Origin: an uncultured Burkholderiales bacterium
Lineage (GTDB): Bacteria; Pseudomonadota; Gammaproteobacteria; Burkholderiales; Burkholderiaceae_C
Direction: 5' to 3'
Assembly (NCBI GenBank): GCA_903892175.1
Contig: CAITHK010000207.1
Location: forward strand, 1 to 50,015
DNA: 50,015 bases
Part shown: one piece after another, positions 42,716 to 50,015 of the stretch
How positions within the stretch are numbered: the stretch's first letter is position 1
How the letters are laid out: every line of letters starts with the position of its first letter
Position numbers and translations under genes: made by a program
Notes under the pieces: generated by a model
Database searches by the model: none
What the model was told of the DNA's origin: nothing
What the model saw: only the letters and a program-made list of their open reading frames with translations

Positions 42716-43606
42716 TCAAGCGCGACCCCGCAGCTGCGCCATGGCCAAGCAAAGATCTGCCCAGACCTTGGCTTTCTCGGGCAAATTGCGCAGCACATAG
42801 TCTGGGTGATAGGTCACCACCACCGGCACACCTTGATGGCTGTGCACTTGGCCACGCAGCTTGCCCAGCGGCGTGCTGTCGATGCCGGGCAGGTTGTGCT
42901 GCAACAAGGCCTGGGCGGCAAAGCGGCCCATCGCCAAAATGATTTTGGGTTTTAACAGAGCCACTTGACGCTGCAAATAGGGCTCGCACTGGGCCAGCTC
43001 TTCGGGCTTGGGATTGCGGTTGCCTGGTGGGCGGCACTTGAGCACGTGGGTGATGAACACCCCCCCACCTTGAGGCCCGCCAGGTGCTGCGCGCAACGCG
43101 CCACACGCGCGCAGCATGTTGTCCAGCAACTCACCGGCTGGCCCCACATAGGGTTGGCCTTGCAGGTCTTCGTGTTCTCCAGGGGGGTCGCCCAAGATCA
43201 GCCAATCGACCTGTGGGACTTGGCCTTCTGGTGAGGGCGCGCCCGCACCAAATACGGTGTGATGACGCGTGTTGCACAAGGTGCAGGCTTGGCAGCTGGA
43301 GACCGTGGCTTGCAAGCTGGCCCAGTCCATCTGATCCAGCCCCTCAGGCCGTTGCGTCTGGTGGCGCACCGGGGCCGCAGCCAGCGCTGCCGCGTGGGCC
43401 GTGGGAGCGCTGGGAACCACAGGAACCAGCGCGCGTGGTGCAGGTGAAGCGACTGGCACGTGATCGGGGGTTGCTTCGTGGGCCAAGGCAGCCGTCTCAA
43501 GCACCGGCGCGGGCTGAGCGGGCTCTGGCGCCGTGACGGGTGACCACACGCGCACCTGCATTTCGGCCAGCATGGCGCGTTGACGGGTGTCGAGGTTCAG
43601 TGCCAT
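42716..43606 (-). CDS. Uracil-DNA glycosylase, family 4/5 type with Fe-S cluster
   Basis: This enzyme removes uracil from DNA. The 296-residue protein begins with a Pro/Ala-rich region of about 85 residues of low complexity, then the UDG core: CQACTLCNTR (Cys105, Cys108), the active-site segment ILGDPPGEHEDLQGQPYVGPAGELLDNML (motif A has GDPPG where GEAPG is common), CRPPGNRNPKPEELAQC (Cys191, Cys207) and VVTYHPDYVLR near the end. Four Cys fit a 4Fe-4S cluster. It stands 10 bases after rimI, an order frequent in this bacterial class. Confidence 0.9.
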   Translation of the reverse strand: MALNLDTRQRAMLAEMQVRVWSPVTAPEPAQPAPVLETAALAHEATPDHVPVASPAPRALVPVVPSAPTAHAAALAAAPVRHQTQRPEGLDQMDWASLQATVSSCQACTLCNTRHHTVFGAGAPSPEGQVPQVDWLILGDPPGEHEDLQGQPYVGPAGELLDNMLRACGALRAAPGGPQGGGVFITHVLKCRPPGNRNPKPEELAQCEPYLQRQVALLKPKIILAMGRFAAQALLQHNLPGIDSTPLGKLRGQVHSHQGVPVVVTYHPDYVLRNLPEKAKVWADLCLAMAQLRGRA

Positions 43607-43616
43607 GCGGGGGTGC

Positions 43617-44081
43617 TCACAACTTCAACGACATGACGATCGCGTCTTCCCGCCGGAGATGGTCTGCGGGGTAATAGTTTTTGCGCTCACCCACACGGCG
43701 GTAACCATAGGCTTGGTACACGTGCATGGCGCGCGCATTGCTGGCGCGCACCTCCAGCCACAGCCACTGCGCGCCTCGGCCACGCGCCCACAGCGACAGC
43801 GCGTCCAGCATCACACGGGCCCAACCTTGGCCTTGGTGCTCGGGTGCCACGGTGATGTTGAGCAAGTGCGCCTCTTGCACCCCTTCCATGGCCACAAAGT
43901 AGCCCAGCAAGGTGTCTTCGCCCATCAGGGCCTGGAGTAGATAGCCGGTTTGGATCGAGTCCAAAAAATTGCCCCGCGTCCAAGGGTGGCTGTAGGTGCA
44001 CTGCTCGACGCGCAGCACGGCCTCGAGCAGCGCTTCGGTCAGCGGCTCGAGTCGGGCTTGGGGTTGCAGCACGGCGCTCAT
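43617..44081 (-). CDS. rimI: Ribosomal protein S18 alanine N-acetyltransferase RimI
   Basis: RimI acetylates the N-terminus of ribosomal protein S18. The GNAT core is plain: LLNITVAPEHQGQGWARVMLDAL (acetyl-CoA loop QGQGWA), LEVRASNARAMHVYQAYGYRRVGERKNYY and EDAIVMSLKL at the end. From the ATG at 44081 it has 154 residues, near the 148 of E. coli RimI. A GTG at 44120 overlapping the tsaB stop as GTGA would add 13 residues and is possible. It belongs to the tsaB-rimI-UDG-pyrF unit. Confidence 0.92.
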   Translation of the reverse strand: MSAVLQPQARLEPLTEALLEAVLRVEQCTYSHPWTRGNFLDSIQTGYLLQALMGEDTLLGYFVAMEGVQEAHLLNITVAPEHQGQGWARVMLDALSLWARGRGAQWLWLEVRASNARAMHVYQAYGYRRVGERKNYYPADHLRREDAIVMSLKL

Positions 44082-44116
44082 GGTCAAAGGATCGGTGATG
44101 AGGAAGGCATTGTGGA

Positions 44117-44914
44117 TCACTGCGCCCGCGCCAAGGGAACGTCGGTGGCCAGCGCTTGCTGTTTGGCCTGTTCACGCTCTTGGGTGGTTTGCGCCACTTT
44201 GTCTCGGATGTACAGCGGCAAGGCTTGCTCAGCAGGCACGGCCAAACCCGCAGCCCAGGCCAGCGGTGCCAAACGCAGCAAGGCCGAGGCCGTGGGCAAG
44301 GCCTGTACCTGCGGGGCCGTGAACGCAGTAGGCCAACGACCGGCATAGGTGGCCCATGCGTTGCCCGCCGCGATGAAAGGCAGCCCCTCGCGCCAATGCA
44401 GGGGCCATGTCAAGCCTTCGGGGCTTTGCAAGGCGGCTTCCTGCACACAACGCCACGCCCCTTGTGCGTGTTCGTAAGCCGCCACATACACCTGGTCCAT
44501 GCGCGCATCCAGCACCGACAACACGCGAACAAGCTCGGACTCGCAGGCAACATCTGGGGTGCCGGCCAACTGCGCCGCATGGCGCGCCTCTTCCGCCAGC
44601 GCCAGCAAGGTGTCGATGGGCAGCACAGGCACGTCGGCACCAAAAGCCAAGCCCTGCGCCACCGAACAGGCAGTCCGCAGACCGGTGAACGCGCCAGGGC
44701 CACGGCCAAAGACCACCGCATCCAGATCGGCATAGCGCAGACCGGCTTGCGCCATCAAGGCTTGAATTTGTGGCAAGGTGTGCAGCGAGGCCTGGGGGCC
44801 TCCGGCACGGGTGTGCGACGAGCTCTGGTCACCGCGTGCCACGGCCAACGACAAGCTGTCGGTGCTGGTCTCTAGGGCGAGCCAGTTATGGGAGGGGGGG
44901 TGTGGGCGAGGCAT
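44117..44914 (-). CDS. tsaB: tRNA t6A biosynthesis protein TsaB
   Basis: TsaB is the partner of TsaD in the transfer step of threonylcarbamoyl-adenosine formation on tRNA. The 265-residue protein has LALETSTDSLSLAVARG, the HTLPQIQALMAQAGL region, VVFGRGPGAFTGLRTACSVAQGLAFG (residues 66-92) and an ending near AEQALPLYIRDKVAQ. It leads the unit rimI-UDG-pyrF and faces dacB across 34 bases. A Sua5-type gene for the first step of the same modification lies nearby (48040-49065). Confidence 0.94.
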   Translation of the reverse strand: MPRPHPPSHNWLALETSTDSLSLAVARGDQSSSHTRAGGPQASLHTLPQIQALMAQAGLRYADLDAVVFGRGPGAFTGLRTACSVAQGLAFGADVPVLPIDTLLALAEEARHAAQLAGTPDVACESELVRVLSVLDARMDQVYVAAYEHAQGAWRCVQEAALQSPEGLTWPLHWREGLPFIAAGNAWATYAGRWPTAFTAPQVQALPTASALLRLAPLAWAAGLAVPAEQALPLYIRDKVAQTTQEREQAKQQALATDVPLARAQ

Positions 44915-44948
44915 GGAGGGTGATTATCCGGGCAGACATAATTTGCCC
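44915..44948. promoter_or_regulatory. Very short divergent promoter region tsaB / dacB
   Basis: Only 34 bases separate the two ATGs. A CATAAT at 44937-44942 would be a -10 that starts dacB transcription at or very near its ATG. A GATTAT stands at 44922-44927. No ribosome-binding site precedes the dacB ATG. The -35 boxes would lie inside tsaB, and none is convincing. Confidence 0.35.
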
Positions 44949-46439
44949 ATGAACTACTCACGCGACTCGGTGCTGGCTGTGGTGGTGGCCACTTGCTTGG
45001 CCGCGCCTTGGGGTGTGACATGGGCTCAGCCTCATGCCGCGCACAAAGCATCCAAACACCAGAGTGCGCCAACTCCCGTCAAGCCTGAATCGCCCGCAAC
45101 AGACGTGGGCCAACTGCCACCAGAAGTGCTGGCTGCCTTGTTGCGCGCCAAGGTGCCACGCGAAGCCTTGCATGTCGTTGTGCTTGACACCGCCTTGGGT
45201 TCGCCTGCGCGCTTGAGTTGGTCGGCCCAAACGCCTGTCAACCCAGCCTCGTTGATGAAGCTGGTCACCACCAGTGCAGCGCTGGACTTGCTGAGCCCCG
45301 CGTTTGTCTGGCACACGCCGGTGTATGTGGAGGGCGTGGTGCGCGATGGCACCTTGCAAGGCCATGTGTACCTGCGCGGCAGCGGGGACCCCCGCTTGGT
45401 GGTGGAGCGTTTGTGGTTGTTGCTGCGCCGCCTACAAGGCTTGGGAATTCAAAAAATTCAGGGCAACATCGTGCTCGACCACAGCGCGTTTGACATCGCC
45501 CCGCGCGACGCCGGCGGCTTTGATGGTGAACCACTGCGGCCCTACAACGCCGCACCCGACGCACTGTTGCTCAACTTCAAGTCCCTGCTGATTCAGTTTG
45601 TGCCAGACCGCTCCGCCCAGCTGGCCCGCGTCCAGATGGAGCCGCCTCTGGCTGGGGTGCAACTGCCCGCCAGCGTGCCGCTGTCTGGCGAAGCTTGCAC
45701 CGATTACCGCGCCAGCCTCAAAGCCGATTGGTCCGACCCTTCGCGCATCCAATTTGCGGGCAGTTTCCCGGCGGCCTGCGGCGAAAAAATGTGGCCCGTG
45801 GCCTACAGCGCGCCTTCGCAATTTGCCGCCCGCGCGGTATTGGGCATGTGGCAGCAGTTGGGCGGGCAACTCATCGGCACGGTGCGTGACGGTGTCGTGC
45901 CCCCCAACTTGCAGCCTGCGTTCAGCGTGGAGTCTGCGTCCTTGTCGGAGACCATCCGCGACATCAACAAGTTCAGCAACAACGTGATGGCTCAGCAGTT
46001 GTTTCTGACCTTGAGCCAACAACAGCGTGGTGTGGGCAGCTTGGAAGCCTCGCGCGAGGTGGTGCAAGGCTGGTGGCGCGACCGCGTGGGTGGCGAAGCC
46101 CCGGTGTTGGACAACGGCTCGGGCCTGAGCCGCGAAGAGCGCATCAGCGCGCAAGGTTTGGGACGCTTGCTGCAAGTGGCCTGGGCCTCGCCTGGCATGT
46201 CTGAGCTCATGAGCTCATTGCCCATCACCGGCTTGGACGGCACCTTGAAACGCAGCAAGGCGCAAGCTGTGGCGCATTTGAAAACGGGCAGCCTGCGCGA
46301 TGTGGCTGGCATCGCAGGCTTCGTCGACACCACCAGTGGCAAGCGCTGGGTGCTGGTGGCCATCCTCAACCACCCCAATGCCCATGCGGCACGACCGGCC
46401 CTGGACGCCTTGGTCGATTGGGCCGCACAACAACCCTGA
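44949..46439 (+). CDS. dacB: D-alanyl-D-alanine carboxypeptidase/endopeptidase (PBP4)
   Basis: DacB trims and cleaves peptide cross-links of peptidoglycan in the periplasm. The 496-residue protein has a signal peptide (SVLAVVVATCLAAPWGVTWAQ), a Pro-rich stretch, and the three penicillin-binding motifs: SLMK (residues 101-104), SNN in INKFSNNVMAQQ, and KTG in HLKTGSLRDVAG. The insert between SxxK and SxN is large, as in PBP4. A frame that extends upstream to 44778 lies opposite tsaB and has no family likeness, so the ATG at 44949 is chosen. Confidence 0.95.
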   Translation: MNYSRDSVLAVVVATCLAAPWGVTWAQPHAAHKASKHQSAPTPVKPESPATDVGQLPPEVLAALLRAKVPREALHVVVLDTALGSPARLSWSAQTPVNPASLMKLVTTSAALDLLSPAFVWHTPVYVEGVVRDGTLQGHVYLRGSGDPRLVVERLWLLLRRLQGLGIQKIQGNIVLDHSAFDIAPRDAGGFDGEPLRPYNAAPDALLLNFKSLLIQFVPDRSAQLARVQMEPPLAGVQLPASVPLSGEACTDYRASLKADWSDPSRIQFAGSFPAACGEKMWPVAYSAPSQFAARAVLGMWQQLGGQLIGTVRDGVVPPNLQPAFSVESASLSETIRDINKFSNNVMAQQLFLTLSQQQRGVGSLEASREVVQGWWRDRVGGEAPVLDNGSGLSREERISAQGLGRLLQVAWASPGMSELMSSLPITGLDGTLKRSKAQAVAHLKTGSLRDVAGIAGFVDTTSGKRWVLVAILNHPNAHAARPALDALVDWAAQQP

Positions 46440-46448
46440 GGACATGCC

Positions 46449-46721
46449 ATGTCTTGGACCGATTGGATCGGCTGTGTGGCCGCTTTTTTAACCACAGCGA
46501 GTTTTGTGCCGCAAGCCTGGCTGACTTTTAAAACCCGCGATGTCCGCGGCATTTCTTTGGGGATGTACAGCACTTTCACGCTGGGCGTGGCGCTTTGGCT
46601 TGTGTATGGTGTGTTGATTCAGGCCTGGCCTGTGGTGATGGCCAACGCGATCACTTTGGCCCTGGCCGCTGGCATTTTGTGGATGCGCTGGCGATTTGGC
46701 CCCAAGCGCCCGAGGGCCTAA
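46449..46721 (+). CDS. SemiSWEET sugar transporter
   Basis: SemiSWEETs are three-helix proteins that dimerise to form a sugar uniport. The 90-residue protein has three helices and the PQ motif in LTTASFVPQAWLTFKTRDVRGISLGMYSTF, followed by GVALWLVYGVLIQAWPVVMANAITLALAAGILW, with the Asn of the sugar site in ANAIT. GAGGACATGCC leads into the ATG. It follows dacB by 9 bases and may be co-transcribed with it. It ends 11 bases from the converging lipoprotein gene. Confidence 0.92.
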   Translation: MSWTDWIGCVAAFLTTASFVPQAWLTFKTRDVRGISLGMYSTFTLGVALWLVYGVLIQAWPVVMANAITLALAAGILWMRWRFGPKRPRA

Positions 46722-46732
46722 GCCCGTGCGAC

Positions 46733-48010
46733 TTACCGCCAAGCCGCGCGATACATGCTGCTGTTGTAGATGTAACTGCCCAGCAGCAAATTGCCTTGGG
46801 GGCTGAGGTTCAAGTTGTCGGCAAACATGAAGCCGGTGAAGGTGGTATCCACCCATCCGTTGGCGTTGGCATCACAGCCTGTTGTGTAGCTTGCGCTCAA
46901 GCTGCTGATGTCCCAAGTGCGAATAGTCATGGGCGAAGCGATCGGTGGCACCACAGAGCATGCGGGGATGGTGGGCAATTGGCTGAAATAAGAAACATAG
47001 GTATCGGCACTGCCAGTCGTGGTCGTGCCCGACATCAGGTTGACGTATTGCGACACATCGACCGCCAAAATTTTCTGACCGTACACCGTGGGGGGGTATT
47101 TGGCGCTCAATGCGATCGTGAGTTTGCAATGCAGCGAGTTTTGCGCATTGCCTTTGATACAACTGGTGTCTGTGTCGTAGCTCAAAGAGCGCAAAAATGC
47201 CACGGACGCGGTATCCAAGGACAAGCCCCAAGGGGTGCGAGACAAATTCAAGGGTTCCAGGACCACCACATGCTTGGCGCCAGCCGCAATGAGCTTGTCC
47301 ACTTGCGCCACCAACTCGGTGGTGGTGGCGTCCAATTGGGTAAAAACCTGCTCTTTGGTCAGGGGGCCGCCCAATTTCGCGACCAAATTGGTGGCGGGCG
47401 CCCAAGACGTGGTTCCGTCGGCCAATTTGGTGGTTCCGGTGCTGCCCAAATAACGCACGGCGAGTGACAACAAATCACGGGTTCCTGCGGTGACGATGAT
47501 CAGATCGTTTTCTTTGGGCCCCCCGTCATAGTTGATGAACTGCTGCACTTGCTGGCTCAAGGGGGCATCCGTACCACCTAAACCATCCCGGTAGGTGAGC
47601 GTGTCACCAGACAGCACACTGGCACTAGGATTGATCATCGAGTTGGCCACGGCATAACTCACTAATTTGCCGGAGCTGGGAATGTTTTGGCTGGCGCCAG
47701 TGATGAGCGCTTTCACAGGAGGCGTGGTCCATAAGCCGTACACGTTGGCCAACACCTCAGGGAGGGTGGTTGGGGTGATCACGCTGTTGAGTGTGTTGGT
47801 GCCGTCGCCGTTGATGGTCAAGCGCCCATCCAGGCTGGTCAAGCTTGTTGCGCTGCCATTGCCCACCGCACTGAGTGCGTCACCAAAGGCAACCACACGC
47901 GAGGCCTGCAAAGGATTGACCGTGCTGCTGGCACCGCCACAACCCGTCAACAGGGCGGCAAGGGCTAGGGCACAGACGCCGATCAGACGTTGGACAGAAA
48001 AGTGAATCAT
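46733..48010 (-). CDS. SGNH-fold lipoprotein with degenerate catalytic residues
   Basis: This 425-residue lipoprotein (signal peptide with lipobox LLTGC, Cys24) resembles GDSL/SGNH lipases, as in ASRVVAFGDALSAVG at the start of the mature part. The three catalytic blocks are altered: GDSL reads GDAL (Ala45), the GxND block reads GTRD (176-179), and the final DxxH reads DNLN (398-401). The rest of the fold seems whole, with NDLIIVTAG and HVVVLEPLNLSRTP. The ATG at 48010 is chosen over a TTG one codon upstream. It may be a binding or structural outer-membrane protein rather than an esterase. Confidence 0.8.
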   Translation of the reverse strand: MIHFSVQRLIGVCALALAALLTGCGGASSTVNPLQASRVVAFGDALSAVGNGSATSLTSLDGRLTINGDGTNTLNSVITPTTLPEVLANVYGLWTTPPVKALITGASQNIPSSGKLVSYAVANSMINPSASVLSGDTLTYRDGLGGTDAPLSQQVQQFINYDGGPKENDLIIVTAGTRDLLSLAVRYLGSTGTTKLADGTTSWAPATNLVAKLGGPLTKEQVFTQLDATTTELVAQVDKLIAAGAKHVVVLEPLNLSRTPWGLSLDTASVAFLRSLSYDTDTSCIKGNAQNSLHCKLTIALSAKYPPTVYGQKILAVDVSQYVNLMSGTTTTGSADTYVSYFSQLPTIPACSVVPPIASPMTIRTWDISSLSASYTTGCDANANGWVDTTFTGFMFADNLNLSPQGNLLLGSYIYNSSMYRAAWR

Positions 48011-48039
48011 CAAAGGCTCTCGTTCAGTATTTTGCGAGT

Positions 48040-49065
48040 TTAACGAACCGGCGCGGCGGCCCGGGTGAGTCGATCACGCACACCATCCCATACCGGATCG
48101 GCAGGTGGGCTTTGAATCCAAATCTCAGACACGGCCTGCGCATCAAACACACGCAGTTGGGCAAACAAGTCGTGGGCACAAGCCGCCGCATCTTGAGGCA
48201 TCGACTGCTGGCGCACGCGGTGCTTGCAGGACTCGGGCAGCGCCATCGGCTGGCCGATCCACAGCGCCAATGTGGCCGTGGCTGGGCTGTGCTGCGCCCA
48301 ATCATGGAGTTCAGTGGCAAAGTTGTGCGCCGCTATCAGACGAACTTGCGCACGTGGTGCGTAGTGCGAGGCCAAGGTGCCCGAAGCCCGCGGCGCTTGC
48401 AAACCCGTGGCTCCCTGCAGTTCGGTCATGGTCTTGACCGTTTGACCACAAGCCAAACCCAGTTGTTGTGATGTCAAGATGCCAGGGCGCAGCACCACCG
48501 GCATACCACGGGTGCAGTCGACGATGGTCGACTCTATGCCCACATCGCAGGCGCCGCCGTCGAGCACCAACAAATCTGCACCGAACTCACCGGCCACATG
48601 CGCCGCCGTGGTGGGGCTCACGCGGCCAAATACATTGGCACTTGGAGCCGCCACGCCAAAGACGCCCAAGCGTTCGGCTTGATGCAGCACTGCGTGGGCC
48701 ACGGGGTGCGAGGGACAGCGCAGGCCCACCGAATCTTGACCGCCAGCCGCGGCAGCCGCCACCTCAGAGCGGCGCGGCAAGATCAAGGTCAAGGGTCCCG
48801 GCCAAAAAGCTTGGATCAAGCGGACCGCAAAGCCAGGCACCTCGCGCGCAAAGTGCGCCACGCCCTCGGCACTGGCCACATGCACGATGAGGGGGTGGTC
48901 GCTGGGGCGTCCCTTAGCGGCAAAAATTTTGGCCACCGCGGCCTCATTGCACGCATCGGCAGCCAAGCCGTAGACGGTCTCGGTGGGCAAACCCAGCAAT
49001 TCGCCACGCTGCAATGCCTGCACGGCGGCAGCGATCGACTTGGGAGACTGACCATCAAGAATCAT
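48040..49065 (-). CDS. L-threonylcarbamoyladenylate synthase (Sua5 type)
   Basis: This enzyme makes threonylcarbamoyl-AMP, the first step of the t6A modification of tRNA. The 341-residue protein has the YrdC domain (GLPTETVYGLAADACNEAAVAKIFAAKGRPSDHPLIVHV, residues 25-63; APSANVFGRVSPTTAAHV; IESTIVDC; LRPGILT) and a C-terminal Sua5 domain after residue 225 (SGTLASHYAPRAQVRL), so it is of Sua5 rather than short TsaC form. The ATG at 49065 gives the family start; a longer frame reaching 49275 lies inside purK. With tsaB it supplies parts of the same pathway. Confidence 0.93.
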   Translation of the reverse strand: MILDGQSPKSIAAAVQALQRGELLGLPTETVYGLAADACNEAAVAKIFAAKGRPSDHPLIVHVASAEGVAHFAREVPGFAVRLIQAFWPGPLTLILPRRSEVAAAAAGGQDSVGLRCPSHPVAHAVLHQAERLGVFGVAAPSANVFGRVSPTTAAHVAGEFGADLLVLDGGACDVGIESTIVDCTRGMPVVLRPGILTSQQLGLACGQTVKTMTELQGATGLQAPRASGTLASHYAPRAQVRLIAAHNFATELHDWAQHSPATATLALWIGQPMALPESCKHRVRQQSMPQDAAACAHDLFAQLRVFDAQAVSEIWIQSPPADPVWDGVRDRLTRAAAPVR

Positions 49066-49106
49066 GGGGAATGGGGTATGAAAAACAAGCTGCCGTCTGC
49101 CAAAGC

Positions 49107-50015
49107 TCAAAAGGGCGCCATGCCCAACAGGGCAGCCGCTTGCAAAGCCACCGCGCGCGTGGCCTGTGGCGTGGCTGCCGTGATGTTGAGGTGCCCCATC
49201 TTGCGACCCACGCGGGCCTCGTGCTTGCCATACAAATGCAAGTGCGTGCCTGGCAAGGCCAGCACCTGGGCCCAAGGCGGCTCGGTCGGATCAGAACAAT
49301 GGGGGTCAGAACCCAATGGTTGAGGAAACCACAAGTCCCCCAACAAGTTGAGCATGATGGCTGGGCTGTGTTGGCGCGGCTGGGTGAGGGGCAAGTCGGC
49401 CATGCAACGCACTTGCAACTCGAACTGCGACACGTCGCACGCGTCTTGGCTGTAGTGCCCGCTGTTGTGCGGGCGTGGGGCCATTTCGTTGACCACCAGC
49501 GCGCCATCGGCCAGCACAAAAAACTCGACACACAACACGCCCACATAGTCCAAGCCTTGGGCCACGGCTTGGGCGGCGGACACGGCTTGTTGCGCCAGCT
49601 CGGCAGAGACGTTGCCGGCCCAAACCTCGGTGACGGCCAAGATGCCGTAGCGGTGCAAGTTGCGCTGGATCGGCAAGTGCACGCAGGAACCATCACGCCC
49701 ACGCGCCACGATGACCGAACACTCAGCAGCGAGTGGCAACATGGTTTCCAGCACGCAGGGCACATGGCCTAGTTTGGCCCAGCCGGCATTCAACTCGTCA
49801 CGTGTGCGCACGCGCAGTTGGCCTTTGCCGTCGTAGCCCATGCGAGAGGTTTTCAAAATGCCGGGCAACAAACTGTCTGGCACCGCCACCAGTTGTTCGG
49901 GCGTATCGATCACCGCATGGGGAGCAACCGGCACGCCGCATTGCACAAAGTGGGCTTTCTCTCGCGCACGGTCTTGCGCAATCGCCACGGCGTGCGCGCT
50001 GGGCGACACGGGCAA
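49107..50015 (-). CDS. purK: N5-carboxyaminoimidazole ribonucleotide synthase PurK (5' end beyond window)
   Basis: PurK makes N5-CAIR from AIR, bicarbonate and ATP in purine synthesis. The 302 visible residues form the ATP-grasp part: ILKTSRMGYDGKGQLRVR, VLETMLPLAAECSVIVARG, VGVLCVEFFVLADGALVVNEMAPRPHNSGHYSQDAC and the C-terminal HLYGKHEARVGRKMGHLNIT. About 70-90 N-terminal residues lie past position 50015, so the gene is cut by the window edge. It precedes the Sua5-type gene by 41 bases. Confidence 0.95.
   Translation of the reverse strand: MPVSPSAHAVAIAQDRAREKAHFVQCGVPVAPHAVIDTPEQLVAVPDSLLPGILKTSRMGYDGKGQLRVRTRDELNAGWAKLGHVPCVLETMLPLAAECSVIVARGRDGSCVHLPIQRNLHRYGILAVTEVWAGNVSAELAQQAVSAAQAVAQGLDYVGVLCVEFFVLADGALVVNEMAPRPHNSGHYSQDACDVSQFELQVRCMADLPLTQPRQHSPAIMLNLLGDLWFPQPLGSDPHCSDPTEPPWAQVLALPGTHLHLYGKHEARVGRKMGHLNITAATPQATRAVALQAAALLGMAPF

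Noticed and set aside
1-50015. CRISPR arrays, rRNA, tRNA, insertion sequences, phage genes
   Set aside because: No spaced direct repeats, transposase or integrase motifs, or tRNA-like folds were found on reading both strands.

Overview
This window looks like a chromosomal segment of a betaproteobacterium of the order Burkholderiales, most likely family Comamonadaceae. That rests on familiar gene orders (bamE-dapB-exbB-exbD facing fur, hpf-ptsN-hprK, nudJ-mnmA, tsaB-rimI-uracil-DNA glycosylase, and uvrA, an MFS transporter and ssb close together), on a high-GC coding style, and on several tripartite-tricarboxylate (Bug/TctC) binding proteins. The taxon is an inference from remembered gene orders, not a computed placement. 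Almost all of the sequence is coding. No rRNA, tRNA, insertion sequence, phage gene or CRISPR array was seen.

Layout. 1-13,200 is mostly housekeeping: a four-gene minus-strand unit bamE-dapB-exbB-exbD; fur facing it; the nitrogen-PTS/ribosome-hibernation genes hpf-ptsN-hprK; corA with a structured leader; a translationally coupled unit pntAA-pntAB-pntB-fadD-mtnN; and nudJ-mnmA. 13,200-18,400 holds a small secreted protein and an aromatic-catabolism cassette: a Bug binding protein facing a VOC protein, an FAD hydroxylase, an IclR regulator and an FAH-family hydrolase, with a 19-bp palindrome between the divergent arms. 18,400-25,400 holds ssb, an MFS exporter, a BrnT/BrnA toxin-antitoxin pair, a GST-like gene, uvrA, a BON-domain lipoprotein and a DUF3309 microprotein.

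25,500-41,700 is an accessory catabolic region: an EamA transporter; a minus-strand unit of PuuE-like deacetylase, atypical SDR, acyl-CoA dehydrogenase and enoyl-CoA hydratase; an ABC uptake system whose binding protein is transcribed separately from its ATPase and permease; a cupin with a histone-H1-like tail; a second SDR, a crotonase, a CaiB-type CoA-transferase and an amidase with a small partner gene; a GntR regulator; and an Asp/Glu-racemase-like protein, a Bug binding protein and an FAD hydroxylase. Together they suggest import of a nitrogen-containing or aromatic acid, hydrolysis of amide bonds, CoA activation and beta-oxidation-like steps. The substrate cannot be read from the sequence.

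41,700-50,015 is core again: pyrF, a family-4-type uracil-DNA glycosylase, rimI and tsaB; dacB facing them; a SemiSWEET sugar transporter; a lipoprotein with an SGNH-hydrolase fold that seems to have lost its catalytic residues; a Sua5-type t6A synthase; and purK, cut by the window edge.

The observations most worth following are the H1-tailed cupin and the catabolic region around it, the apparently catalytically dead SGNH lipoprotein, the corA leader with two mutually exclusive hairpins, the brnTA operon whose promoter predicts a leaderless mRNA, and several enzymes that lack textbook catalytic residues (racemase, SDR, acyl-CoA dehydrogenase, crotonase).
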